A stretch of DNA of 64,000 nucleotides from Gammaproteobacteria bacterium (GCA_024229935.1 JAAERX010000031.1:18265-82264), one strand, 5' to 3'. Numbered from the stretch's first letter, positions 29,787 to 38,666 are shown. Notes: generated from the sequence alone by a model not told the origin. A program made the numbers and translations.

Positions 29787-30191
29787 ATGATAGGAAAACT
29801 CAACCATTTAGCCATAGTCGTACCCGACCTGGAGGCAGCAAGCGCAACTTATCGCGACAATCTGGGGGCCTCAGTTACAGCACCCGTGGATTTGCCTGAG
29901 CATGGCGTCACAACGGTATTTGTGGAACTACCCAATACCAAGATTGAGTTATTACTACCACTGGGTACTGATTCACCTATAGCAAAATTTCTTGAAAAAA
30001 ACCCCTCAGGTGGTATGCACCATGTGTGCTATGAGGTCGAAGATATTATTGCAGCACGAGATACACTGATTGCAGCCGGTGCACGCATCCTCGGTAATGG
30101 AGAACCCAAAATTGGCGCACACAATAAGCCCGTGCTATTCCTGCATCCTAAAGATTTTTGCGGAACACTTGTAGAACTCGAGCAGATTTAA
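29787..30191 (+). CDS. mce: Methylmalonyl-CoA epimerase
   Basis: The 134-residue VOC-fold protein epimerises (S)- to (R)-methylmalonyl-CoA, linking the carboxylase product to the mutase. Metal ligands are visible: His in KLNHLAIVVPDLE (near residue 7), His in GMHHVCYEVED, and the terminal Glu in GTLVELEQ. HPKDFCGTLVELE is the family ending. It is full length. It lies 88 bp after meaB and completes the propionyl-CoA to succinyl-CoA route. Confidence 0.94.
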   Translation: MIGKLNHLAIVVPDLEAASATYRDNLGASVTAPVDLPEHGVTTVFVELPNTKIELLLPLGTDSPIAKFLEKNPSGGMHHVCYEVEDIIAARDTLIAAGARILGNGEPKIGAHNKPVLFLHPKDFCGTLVELEQI

Positions 30192-30243
30192 CCTGTGAAA
30201 CCAGCCTAAAAAAATAAGCCCATAAATTCCACCAATAACCAGC

Positions 30244-30468
30244 CTAGTTAAATTTCAACACCCTGGCCTTATGCTGCGCCAGCACCTTACGACTGCATGC
30301 ATGGCACAAGGCTAGTGGCTGGTGGTGGCTTGATATTAGCTGTCGAATCGGCCGTTGTACCTTATGGCTAAAACACCGGCTGCAAATTAACAACTCAGTA
30401 AAGTACCCCAATAGCTCATAACTGACTTTATCAGCCACCCCACCCGGTTTATTCGTTTTTACTGCCAT
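30244..30468 (-). CDS. Small zinc-ribbon-like protein
   Basis: The frame opens at 30540, but ATG 30468 has AGGG seven bases upstream and gives 74 residues. It contains two Cys pairs, ICSRC (about residues 29-32) and LCHAC (about 54-57), spaced like a four-Cys zinc ribbon, in a basic protein. No family is recognised. It could be a nucleic-acid-binding or assembly factor. It is a single gene between the convergent epimerase and an unknown membrane-protein gene on the same strand. Confidence 0.5.
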   Translation of the reverse strand: MAVKTNKPGGVADKVSYELLGYFTELLICSRCFSHKVQRPIRQLISSHHQPLALCHACSRKVLAQHKARVLKFN

Positions 30469-30583
30469 GCCAATCCCTCGAAACCATTGCAGTTTCAAGG
30501 TATCCGGACAGCACCTAACAGACTGTGCGCAGCCGCACATTATGGAGAATTACCGTAAATTACAGAGACTTATTGTTAGGCAG

Positions 30584-31519
30584 TCAACTAGCTTGCTGGC
30601 GGGATAATTCAGCCTTTTTGTGAGCAGGTGTTTTTACTGCAAGGAATGCAGCAATAACAATAGCTACTGTAAAAAGTGTCATCTCCAGCCAGAACTCCTG
30701 GGGCTTTTCCCAAATTGAAGTAAATAAATTCCACCGGCCCATAAGCTCGATCGAGTTCCAGGCAATAATTGCTGTTGGAATGCCATAGCGTATGGCTGTA
30801 GTTACACGCCAGAACTTAATCAAACGCTGAAACAGATACACGGCCCAAATTGTATTAAGGAAGAAAAACACATAAGCAGCGATTGATTTATCACCAGCAA
30901 TATCATCGTTATATAAGAACAATAACACCAGGTAAAAAAACCAAATAACATAAATTGTTTCAAGTGCCGTAATTGCAGCAAAATTACGCTTATGACCTTT
31001 AGTCGGTTTACCAGTTTTAAGTTTGGCATTACGCTGCAACCAAAGAAACATATTACACTTGGTTTCCGGATTAAGCAGAAAATAAGCCAGCGTTGCTGCC
31101 AGCACACCAACTGAGGACATCATGACCAGGTACTCAGCTTTAGTGACAATTTCTCCTGCTATATTTGGGTCCATCAGATCCGGAACCTGCAGGAAATCTC
31201 CAGACCAGACAAAGGCAAACTCCACCCAGCCTGTCCAAAGAAAACTGCCAGCCCAAAAACCAAGCCAGGTCGCGGCAACCTCCTTATCACTACGCATTCC
31301 ATAAAACAGTAAAACTGCGCCAAACAAACCCAGAGCAAATGCAGATTCATAAATATAATGTTCGCCCGGCCATACATTCTCCATCACAATCATGATGGTG
31401 TGGCCAATACCCTGAAAGACAAAAACAATGACAAATGCCATCAAACCCACCCACGGCGGGCGATACAGCATATTCATGAATCCTGACTGATTGTTTACAG
31501 GTACTGTCTTAGCTGTCAT
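30584..31519 (-). CDS. Unknown multi-pass membrane protein
   Basis: The 311-residue protein starts at ATG 31519 with GGAG nine bases upstream. By eye there are about eight hydrophobic segments (near residues 22-45, 60-78, 85-100, 130-152, 185-205, 215-235, 245-260, 280-300). Loops are rich in Trp and Tyr, with WPGEHYIYESAF after the first segment and WVEFAFVWSGDF in the third. I do not recognise the family. Its small soluble loops and charged inner tail (KTPAHKKAELSRQQ) suggest an integral inner-membrane enzyme or transporter subunit. It diverges from a two-component system across 213 bp, so it may be a regulatory target. Confidence 0.7.
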   Translation of the reverse strand: MTAKTVPVNNQSGFMNMLYRPPWVGLMAFVIVFVFQGIGHTIMIVMENVWPGEHYIYESAFALGLFGAVLLFYGMRSDKEVAATWLGFWAGSFLWTGWVEFAFVWSGDFLQVPDLMDPNIAGEIVTKAEYLVMMSSVGVLAATLAYFLLNPETKCNMFLWLQRNAKLKTGKPTKGHKRNFAAITALETIYVIWFFYLVLLFLYNDDIAGDKSIAAYVFFFLNTIWAVYLFQRLIKFWRVTTAIRYGIPTAIIAWNSIELMGRWNLFTSIWEKPQEFWLEMTLFTVAIVIAAFLAVKTPAHKKAELSRQQAS

Positions 31520-31683
31520 TCAAACAACTCCATGTATTAAATATCCAACTTCCACTAATCACAAACTAATACCCAGACTTGCGAAATATGTGCTTTTAGG
31601 TCACAAATTAGCTTATGAGCTATCTTCCTGACTTGCAATTCTGTATACAAATACTATGCCCTTCAAAGCCTTGGGTGTGTCAA

Positions 31684-31700
31684 CAGATGGTTAACATCTG
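31684..31700. promoter_or_regulatory. Inverted repeat upstream of the response regulator gene
   Basis: CAGATG (31684-31689) and CATCTG (31695-31700) form a perfect 6-bp inverted repeat with the 5-bp spacer GTTAA. It lies 32 bp before the response regulator start and in the divergent promoter region. It could be an autoregulatory operator, though OmpR-type regulators more often use direct repeats. Confidence 0.3.
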
Positions 31701-31732
31701 CAATAATTTGTAACTGGGATGCGCAACTACCA

Positions 31733-32434
31733 ATGACCGAACCTACCCCATGCCTGATGCTGGTTGATGATGATGCTCAACTTGCTACGATGCTGCACGA
31801 TTTTATGGAGCTGCATGGTTTCAAGGTAGTCATGGTGGGTGACGGGGAAACAGCCCTTGATCGTCTTGCAGAGATTAAGCCAGATTTAATAATTCTTGAT
31901 GTCATGTTGCCCGGCATGAATGGCTTTGATGTATTGGAAAAACTACGCCAGACTCAGGATTTACCCGTCATTATGCTCACAGCAAGAGGGGAGGAACAAG
32001 ATCGCATCCTCGGTTTAATGCGTGGAGCAGATGACTACTTACCCAAACCTTTTAACCCACTTGAGCTTGCAGTCAGAGTTAAGGCCATTCTTAAACGGGC
32101 CGGTGGTAGCACTAAAATATCTGTAGATGAGCTAAAAACAGGCCCTCTAGAACTAAACCTGAGCCGTAAAGAGTGCCATGCCCATGGTAAAGCGGTCGCT
32201 CTTACAGCAGCTGAAATGAGCGTACTGGAGCAGCTGTTACACCACCCAGATGAAGTCATATCACGTGCACGACTTACGGAACTGGCACTACATCGCCCTA
32301 TAGAAGCTTATGACCGCAGCATAGATACACTTATCAGCAAACTAAGACGCAAACTTTCCAGTGCCGGAGTTAATAAGGACTGCATACGTAGTCTGCGTGG
32401 ACACGGTTATGTACTTGATACAGACTCCCTCTGA
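31733..32434 (+). CDS. OmpR/CpxR-like response regulator
   Basis: The 233-residue regulator has a receiver domain (residues 1-120) with acidic DDD near residues 12-14. The phospho-acceptor Asp is in LIILDVMLPGMNG (about residue 57), with LTARGEE and the Lys of YLPKPF. A winged-helix output domain (about 135-230) carries the typical RSIDTLISKLRRKL recognition helix and RGHGYVL wing. It is cytoplasmic, phosphorylated by the kinase encoded 12 bp downstream. It is closest by eye to CpxR; targets are unknown. Confidence 0.9.
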   Translation: MTEPTPCLMLVDDDAQLATMLHDFMELHGFKVVMVGDGETALDRLAEIKPDLIILDVMLPGMNGFDVLEKLRQTQDLPVIMLTARGEEQDRILGLMRGADDYLPKPFNPLELAVRVKAILKRAGGSTKISVDELKTGPLELNLSRKECHAHGKAVALTAAEMSVLEQLLHHPDEVISRARLTELALHRPIEAYDRSIDTLISKLRRKLSSAGVNKDCIRSLRGHGYVLDTDSL

Positions 32435-32446
32435 AGCTAACAGTTT

Positions 32447-33826
32447 ATGAAGCTACCTTACCCAAAACTCTATTTACGTACTGCCGCAAATATAGGCATA
32501 GCACTTGCGGCCTTTGTTCTGATTGGTGCACTAAGCCTTGGGTTAATTGCTGCCTGGGAGCTGCGTGGCTACATAGAAACAAGACATAGTTCACTAGGAG
32601 AAGAAGCCGCCAGAATACTGCACACCGATGGGCGTATAGCACTGGAAATATGGCTAAAAACCAGCGCTGAAATACCAGCCGATGTAAGCATCTATATTCT
32701 TGATGAGGCAGGTCAGGATATCCTGAACCGAAAACTACCTGATCAGTATGCAGAATTTGTTCGGAACTCAGTTATTGGTGAACCATCAAGGCCTGGAAGC
32801 AACTTCAGACCCGTTCGTCTGGCGCCTGAATTAGTAGGCCAGGACGGTAAAACCTATGCGTTCCTTGTTTTACCTAAAGGAATTTCACTTTGGGGTAGAC
32901 CGACAATAATACTGGGTCTGTTTACAGTTGCTCTACTAGTTATTGCCAGTGTTGCCTGGTTAATTGCACGTGCTATTACCCGTCCTGTCAGTGAACTGCA
33001 GCTTGCCGTAAGGGAGCTGGCATCAGGAGATATCACAGCACGGGTACCAACCTCCATATCAGCACGTCATGATGAACTCGGCACTCTGGCAGCTGATTTT
33101 AATTCCATGGCCAACCAAATCAGCAAACTTATTGATGGTCGTGAGAATTTATTACGAGAAATGTCTCATGAATTACGCTCACCCCTGGCTCGACTACAAG
33201 CTGCCATAGGATTAGCAGACCAGCGAAACTCTCTGGCCACTGATGAACGCAAGCAGATTGAACAGGAAATTGAACGCATGAATCATGTTATCGGTGAAAT
33301 GCTTCGATACTCAAGCCTTGAAGCACCTGTACCACCCAAACAAAAACTTATCCGCATAGGCAAGCTACTAAAAGAACTGGTTGCAGTTGAAGAGATTGAA
33401 GCAACAAGCAAAGGCAATCAACTGCGACTCAACACGCAGAAGAATCTAACCGTTATTGGCAACCCTGAGCTATTACTAAGCGGCTTTGAAAATATTCTAC
33501 GTAATGCAATTCGTTATGCACCTGAGGGTAGCACAATTGATATTGATGCAAGTTATAGAGAAGCGTCAGAGGGCATCACTAAAGTAGCCACAATTATCGT
33601 AGCCATATCGGACCGTGGACCAGGAGTTGAAAGTCAGTATCTTGAGAGTATCTTTGAACCTTATGTCCGAACCGCAACGGGCGCCCATGATAATGCCAGC
33701 ACAGGCCTGGGACTAGCCATTGTTAAGCGCGTTGTTGAACACCATGCAGGCACGGTGGTCGCCCAACCACGTCCAGGAGGAGGCTTAACAGTTACAGTCA
33801 AAATACCCGCAGCCAACCTGAGTTAG
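32447..33826 (+). CDS. Sensor histidine kinase, CpxA-like
   Basis: The 459-residue inner-membrane kinase has TM1 at about residues 14-38, a periplasmic sensor of about 110 residues and TM2 at about 155-175. A HAMP domain follows (AITRPVSELQLAVRELASGD), then the HisKA box MSHELRSPLARL with the phospho-His near 241. The ATPase domain carries ENILRNAIRYAP (N box), SDRGPGVE (G1) and STGLGLAIVKRVVE (G2). It partners the preceding regulator. The signal is unknown; CpxA relatives sense envelope stress. Confidence 0.9.
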   Translation: MKLPYPKLYLRTAANIGIALAAFVLIGALSLGLIAAWELRGYIETRHSSLGEEAARILHTDGRIALEIWLKTSAEIPADVSIYILDEAGQDILNRKLPDQYAEFVRNSVIGEPSRPGSNFRPVRLAPELVGQDGKTYAFLVLPKGISLWGRPTIILGLFTVALLVIASVAWLIARAITRPVSELQLAVRELASGDITARVPTSISARHDELGTLAADFNSMANQISKLIDGRENLLREMSHELRSPLARLQAAIGLADQRNSLATDERKQIEQEIERMNHVIGEMLRYSSLEAPVPPKQKLIRIGKLLKELVAVEEIEATSKGNQLRLNTQKNLTVIGNPELLLSGFENILRNAIRYAPEGSTIDIDASYREASEGITKVATIIVAISDRGPGVESQYLESIFEPYVRTATGAHDNASTGLGLAIVKRVVEHHAGTVVAQPRPGGGLTVTVKIPAANLS

Positions 33827-33846
33827 GCCATATCAATAACAGGCAC

Positions 33847-34809
33847 TTAGTTACCCACACTCTTGAGAGATTCGACATTAATAGCCGCCTCATAGTCAGC
33901 ATCATACTCTAGGGCCCGCAGATTCTTATTGATAATACTTTGCAGATTAGGCTTTTTCTCAGCCGGGCTCTCACCCTTACCAATACCACCACCAAATTCA
34001 ATAAATTTACTTACCCCGTACCCAGCAGCAGTTTTCATGCAGCCAACCCAATTCACAGGATTAAATAACTGAAAGAACAGGCGAGTACGTATTGAATCAG
34101 GCTCTGCCTCATGCATAAGCCCCGTGTAATTAGATAAAACCTGAACATCACTAGGAACAAATTCAACAGAATCCAGTACCGTCCTGAATTCACGTGCCGC
34201 TGTCACCATCAGATAAGTATGAAAAGCCCCTTCAGTTTTTAAGCGTGTTGCCCGTTTGCGTGGGAAAATTTCAGGCAGCGCTGCCTCCAATGCATCAAGA
34301 TCAGCATCAGTACCTCCAACTACCGTCTGTTGAGGCAAATTACAGCTCGCTATTTGACAGTAGAAACGATCAGCTACAGGGGCTGCTTCTTCAACTGTAA
34401 GCCCTAATGCCAGCATGCCTCCCTCACCATGCTCACCCATTAACTCACCACGTTTTTTTACCAGCTTCAAACCATCTGCAAAGCTAATCACACCCGCAGC
34501 AACTAAAGCCGTGTACTCACCCAGACTATGACCCGCGGCCAGACTTGCCTGCACACTGCCACCTGTCAGCTCTTTATATACCTCAAAACATGCAATTTGA
34601 TGGGCAAGTAATGCAGGCTGAGTATTACGAGTTAATCCCAGCTCCGCTTCTGGTCCATTTGCAGATAAGGACTGAATATCATACCCAAGCACATCATTGG
34701 CTTCTGCATATACTTTCTGTGCAGTCGGATATTCAGTTGTCAGGTCACTACCCATACCAGCGTACTGAGATCCCTGGCCAGGAAAAACAAACATAATCTT
34801 GTCAGACAT
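33847..34809 (-). CDS. Malonyl-CoA:ACP transacylase, stand-alone
   Basis: The protein has 320 residues from ATG 34809 (MSDKIMFVFPGQGSQ), which is preferred over the 342-residue frame because GAGAG precedes it and homology starts there. FabD features are GQGSQYAGMG, AGHSLGEYTAL with nucleophile Ser95, KKRGELM (Arg120) and GAFHTYLM with His197. It transfers malonyl from CoA to a carrier protein. The final 30 residues extend beyond FabD. It is not in a fab cluster, and no ACP or ketosynthase is near, so it may be a second, dedicated transacylase (polyketide or PUFA-type) rather than housekeeping FabD. Confidence 0.88.
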   Translation of the reverse strand: MSDKIMFVFPGQGSQYAGMGSDLTTEYPTAQKVYAEANDVLGYDIQSLSANGPEAELGLTRNTQPALLAHQIACFEVYKELTGGSVQASLAAGHSLGEYTALVAAGVISFADGLKLVKKRGELMGEHGEGGMLALGLTVEEAAPVADRFYCQIASCNLPQQTVVGGTDADLDALEAALPEIFPRKRATRLKTEGAFHTYLMVTAAREFRTVLDSVEFVPSDVQVLSNYTGLMHEAEPDSIRTRLFFQLFNPVNWVGCMKTAAGYGVSKFIEFGGGIGKGESPAEKKPNLQSIINKNLRALEYDADYEAAINVESLKSVGN

Positions 34810-34959
34810 TACACTCTCACTATATGGATAACTGATGCAGAACGGGAGGATACGAGGTTGTGACGGGCTGAACAAGATAGTTACTAATTTAGAAAGCTGG
34901 TTATGGATAGGGTGTGGCTTACATAAGCTTCAACATCACACTACCTGAAAAACCCTGAC

Positions 34960-36219
34960 CTAAGCTTCACTAAATGCGCGCTTTACTTCCTCAGCAATTA
35001 TAGCAATACCTTTTCGGACACTCTCACTATCCTGAGAATAAGTTACCCGTATACATTCATCTCTATGCTGCCACTCTTCATCAAGGCCAGGGAAAAAATG
35101 GTGCCCAGAAAGCACTAAAACATCACGCGCTTTTAATCGATGATAAAGTTCATTACTGCTAATTGGAATCTCAGGAAACCAGAGCCATAGGAATAAAGCA
35201 CCCTCGGGCCTGTGCACACGATAGTCTGTCCCGGAAAGGGATTCATGCACCCATTCCAGTGCGGCATTTACTCTTTGTTGGTAATAGGGTTGAATTATAT
35301 TCTTACTGATCTCAAGTATACGGCCACTCTCAACCAGCTCATGCAAAAGCACAGCACCCACACTTGGCACTGCAAGACTTAATACAGAATTCATGCTGGC
35401 CAGCGCATCAATAATCTCCTCGCTGGCAACAACCACACCTGTCCGGAGACCAGGTAAACCCAGCTTGGACATGCTCATGCACATAATTACATTATCATTC
35501 CAGACCGGCTTAACTTCAGTAAATACAATATTTGGAAATGGCATACCATAAGCATTATCGATAATCAGCGGCACACCCTGTGCCGATGCCACTGCAATCA
35601 GACTGTCTATTTCAGCATCCGATAAAACATTACCAGTGGGATTAGTTGGCCTTGATACACAAAGGGCACCAATGTCATCTCCCACAGTCAGGTTGTCTAC
35701 ATCAAGCCCATATTTAAAAGTACGATCATCAAACTCTTCAATCGTTGGCTTAAGCGCCGTTAACATGCCTGCACGTATACCAACATCCTGATAACCAATA
35801 TATTCAGGTGTAACTGGCAGCAGGATACGTTTAAAGCTGCCGTCAGCTTGCGGCCCTGCAAGCAGGTTAAACAACTGAAAAAAACCTGCCTGGCTACCAC
35901 TGGTTAAGGCAATATTTTTTGCTGTTACCTGCCAACCATATTCACGTGCGAATAATTCTGCCAGTGAAGTTCTGAACCTTTCCTCACCTGCGGGTGAAGG
36001 GTAGTTAGCCAGCATTCGGCGGTAATCACTCTCTGAGTCCAGCACCCTGCGCAATTCATTGCTAAACAGCTCTTCAAGCTCAGGGATATGTGCTGGGTTA
36101 CCACCACCAAGCATACATACAGGATGGTCACCAGAAAGTGCATCACCCAAATCATCCATAAGCTGGCGTGCGCCCGTTGGACGGGTAAATCGTTCACCAA
36201 ATTTTGACCACTTAGCCAT
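34960..36219 (-). CDS. avtA: Valine-pyruvate aminotransferase
   Basis: AvtA is a fold-type I PLP aminotransferase making valine or alanine. The start at ATG 36219 (MAKWSKFGERFTRPTGARQL) gives 419 residues, matching E. coli AvtA (417); the frame upstream is non-homologous. It shows ALTSGSQAGFFQLFNLLAG, VSRPTNPTGNVLS, IDNAYGMPFP, PLP-Lys in MSMSKLGLPGLRTG, and Arg in IRVTYSQD. It overlaps the upstream DNA glycosylase gene by 8 bp, so the two are co-transcribed. Confidence 0.92.
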   Translation of the reverse strand: MAKWSKFGERFTRPTGARQLMDDLGDALSGDHPVCMLGGGNPAHIPELEELFSNELRRVLDSESDYRRMLANYPSPAGEERFRTSLAELFAREYGWQVTAKNIALTSGSQAGFFQLFNLLAGPQADGSFKRILLPVTPEYIGYQDVGIRAGMLTALKPTIEEFDDRTFKYGLDVDNLTVGDDIGALCVSRPTNPTGNVLSDAEIDSLIAVASAQGVPLIIDNAYGMPFPNIVFTEVKPVWNDNVIMCMSMSKLGLPGLRTGVVVASEEIIDALASMNSVLSLAVPSVGAVLLHELVESGRILEISKNIIQPYYQQRVNAALEWVHESLSGTDYRVHRPEGALFLWLWFPEIPISSNELYHRLKARDVLVLSGHHFFPGLDEEWQHRDECIRVTYSQDSESVRKGIAIIAEEVKRAFSEA

Positions 36220-36760
36220 GCTGTTCCAATACAGTTTTGATAACTGACCACTTTTCCAGCTTAGCCTCAAAATTGAGAACAGCCATGGCCGGACTGGTCG
36301 AAGGCAAACAAGTGTAGTGAATATCCGACCATAGTTCATTTATCCCGGCCAAAACATATCTGTTGAATACTTCTTCTGCCTTACGGCCATTAAAGTACAC
36401 ATGATCAATTCCTGCATATACAGTCATAAAAGGAATAAATTCATTAATCACGGCACTACGCATATCAATAGCACTATCAAGGCTTCCGGGACGGTTGCAT
36501 GATGCCAATACATCCCAGACAGCAATACCTGCTTTAGAAAGGACTTCAATCCGTTGCTCATAGATTTGTTCAGGCCCTGCCCCAAACAATTCCCCCATGA
36601 TGCGCCAGAATGCATTTTGCGGCTTACCGTAGTACTGCAGCTTCTTAAGTGAGGCAATGCTGGGTGCAGACCCCAAAATAAGAACCCGTGGCTGTTCACC
36701 AACAATAGGCGGGAACCCTTGTACAAAGCTCACATTACTTAAGGGTTCTTTAGGCATCAT
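36212..36760 (-). CDS. DNA-deoxyinosine glycosylase, UDG family 6 (HDG-like)
   Basis: The 182-residue protein opens QGFPPIVGEQPRVLILGSAP and continues QYYGKPQNAFWRIMGELFG. This contains the family-6 motif with Asn in place of the acidic residue of other UDG families. GIAVWDVLASCNRPGSLDSA, VYFNGRKAEEVF and CLPSTSPAMA follow. Family members remove hypoxanthine (deaminated adenine), with weak or no uracil activity. It is complete. The gene lies first in a pair with avtA, whose start lies within its last codons. Confidence 0.82.
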   Translation of the reverse strand: MMPKEPLSNVSFVQGFPPIVGEQPRVLILGSAPSIASLKKLQYYGKPQNAFWRIMGELFGAGPEQIYEQRIEVLSKAGIAVWDVLASCNRPGSLDSAIDMRSAVINEFIPFMTVYAGIDHVYFNGRKAEEVFNRYVLAGINELWSDIHYTCLPSTSPAMAVLNFEAKLEKWSVIKTVLEQHG

Positions 36761-36802
36761 TTGGCATAGTCATTCACCTAAGGCACTGGTAGTGTAATTA
36801 CC

Positions 36803-37225
36803 TTATTCCTCAGGAATCCTGAGCTTAATACGTTCAAATTCACCATCAGTCAGAATGCCTGCTTCATGCAATTCTTCCAGTTTTTGCAGGTTTGTTATTT
36901 CTCCTGCAGATGTCTTAGTTGATATGGCTGTTATTACTGACGCATCAACATTACGTAGTGCTACATCCTTATTATTTTTTCGTATCCAGCCAAATTGCAC
37001 ATCCTGAAATTCCGGATTAATGTTTACTGCAATTCCTGATGGGGTTGGCTAGTCACGATTAAGAACCATCGTATCAATAAAAACAAAACCCTTTGGGTTA
37101 CTAAGCTGTATTGATGAAAAGAAATTATCCAGATCAGGGTATGCCTTAATCGAACCTAAAGCATTAACAGCCCCTGTATAAATAAGCAGTGTTATAAAAA
37201 TTGTAACTTGAGCTAAGTGAAACAT
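36803..37225 (-). pseudogene. Secreted SHOCT-domain protein interrupted by one in-frame amber codon
   Basis: One frame runs from ATG 37225 to the stop at 36803 and is broken only by TAG at 37049-37051 (codon 59 of 140). The first part begins with a signal peptide (MFHLAQVTIFITLLIYTGA, cleavage near AVNA). The second part continues PTPSGIAVNINPEFQDVQFG and ends in a SHOCT-like element (LQKLEELHEAGILTDGEFER), as expected at a protein C-terminus. GAGTGAG lies upstream of the ATG, which starts 4 bp after the stop of the MFS gene. Either a recent nonsense mutation, a sequencing error, or stop readthrough explains this. A GTG at 37000 could restart the tail alone, but without the signal peptide. 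Confidence 0.7.
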
Positions 37226-37229
37226 AAAC

Positions 37230-38582
37230 TCACTCTGACAAGTTCAGTGACTTCCCAGGTGCTTTAATACGCACAAAAACAGCAAAAAGAAACACAGCTG
37301 CCTGAAATGCACCAATCATTACAAACGGTGCTGATGGGTCTATACGGTCAAACAATATGCCTCCCAGAAGACTGGCAACCAGAATACCCACTGCGCCAAA
37401 CCAGCCATTGGTAGCAATAACTGTTCCTCGTTCCTCAGGAGAGGCTTCCTGACCGACCAGGGTCACCGAAGCAATAATCGCACTACCCTGCCCAATTGCC
37501 AGAATAATAAAAAACGGTAATGCTGAATTATCCAGCGGGGAAGAGATCAGTCCCATTGATGCATAGCCTATAGAAGCTAATAACATGGCCAGACCCATAC
37601 CTGTGACCCGATTAAGTTTATCAAGTATAAAACCAAAAATCGGAGTCCATATAAGAGTAACCGCCCCCATAAGCCCCATAAGTTTGCCCGCCTGCCCCAT
37701 TGCCTGAGGTACGGCAATACCAGCATCCGGGGCAACCTGTAAGATCCACATAGAGACAAACAACCCTTTGATCGCATTATCAGAACGACCGGCAAAAGCT
37801 GCCAGGTAAGACAACACAATACGTGGATTACGTGCTGCACGTATACCACCCATCAGCATCATCTTTAAGGGTAGGCGCTCAGCTTCATCTACATCCTGAG
37901 GCACCCCACCCTTAAGGCCAAAACGAAAAACTACAATAGAAATAAAACAAAGCAGGGCCGCGGCCATAAACATACCGGTACCGGCTTGCTGTTCAGTAAA
38001 CCCGCGTGATGACAGCAGCATGGGAATCTGCGCAAGAACAGCACTCATGAAAATAACACCCAGGCCATTCATAAACCCACTGAAGCCAAATAAACGACCA
38101 CGGGATTTCTCCTGCGCATAGTCATTACCGACTGTGGGGATCATGGCAGAAAGAGCTGCTGCACCAATGGCAAAGATGACCCGGTAAATAATCAATTCAT
38201 TCAGCGTGGTTGCAAAAGGGAACAGTCCATAACCAAGGCCGCACAAAAAGATTCCGGCAATCATCACCTGCTGCCGCCCTACACGGTCAGCCAGAACACC
38301 AAAGGGAATAATTAACAGGATGGCGACAATTTCTGTAGCAGTGGCGAGAATACCGGTAGCAAAACCCTGCTCACCTTTAGGGATACCGAGATTCACTTCA
38401 AGCAGATAGGCCTGCAGAAAGTTCATACCAGCCAGCATGGCAATGCATATGAAGGCGGCATACATAAAGGACCAGAAATTGAATTTACGTATGCCTGGCT
38501 GCAATACCACCGGACCTACCGCCTGAATATCATCTCTCATATTTCTGCTAACCGCTGAAATCAGTTGCTCACCATAACTCAT
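37230..38582 (-). CDS. MFS transporter, same subfamily as 4823-6145 and 53322-54629
   Basis: The 450-residue protein has about twelve membrane segments after a roughly 35-residue cytosolic leader. It shows FGVLADRVGRQQVM (loop 2-3), AQEKSRGRLFGFSGFMNGLG and AGRSDNAIKGLFVSMWILQV. The last is the counterpart of the RGDFAVIGTFFSLW-type segment in its paralogues, but with Lys at the usual Ile. VGQEASPEERGTVIATNGWFG follows. The substrate is unknown. The secreted SHOCT gene follows 5 bp after, so the two form a likely transcription unit, divergent from the TVP38 fusion gene across 84 bp. Confidence 0.85.
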   Translation of the reverse strand: MSYGEQLISAVSRNMRDDIQAVGPVVLQPGIRKFNFWSFMYAAFICIAMLAGMNFLQAYLLEVNLGIPKGEQGFATGILATATEIVAILLIIPFGVLADRVGRQQVMIAGIFLCGLGYGLFPFATTLNELIIYRVIFAIGAAALSAMIPTVGNDYAQEKSRGRLFGFSGFMNGLGVIFMSAVLAQIPMLLSSRGFTEQQAGTGMFMAAALLCFISIVVFRFGLKGGVPQDVDEAERLPLKMMLMGGIRAARNPRIVLSYLAAFAGRSDNAIKGLFVSMWILQVAPDAGIAVPQAMGQAGKLMGLMGAVTLIWTPIFGFILDKLNRVTGMGLAMLLASIGYASMGLISSPLDNSALPFFIILAIGQGSAIIASVTLVGQEASPEERGTVIATNGWFGAVGILVASLLGGILFDRIDPSAPFVMIGAFQAAVFLFAVFVRIKAPGKSLNLSE

Positions 38583-38666
38583 AAGCAGAGAGGCACAAAG
38601 TCACCACATAATTCCTATAACCCTCAGAATCATGCAAAATAGCCTATCAAACAGATACATTACTCT

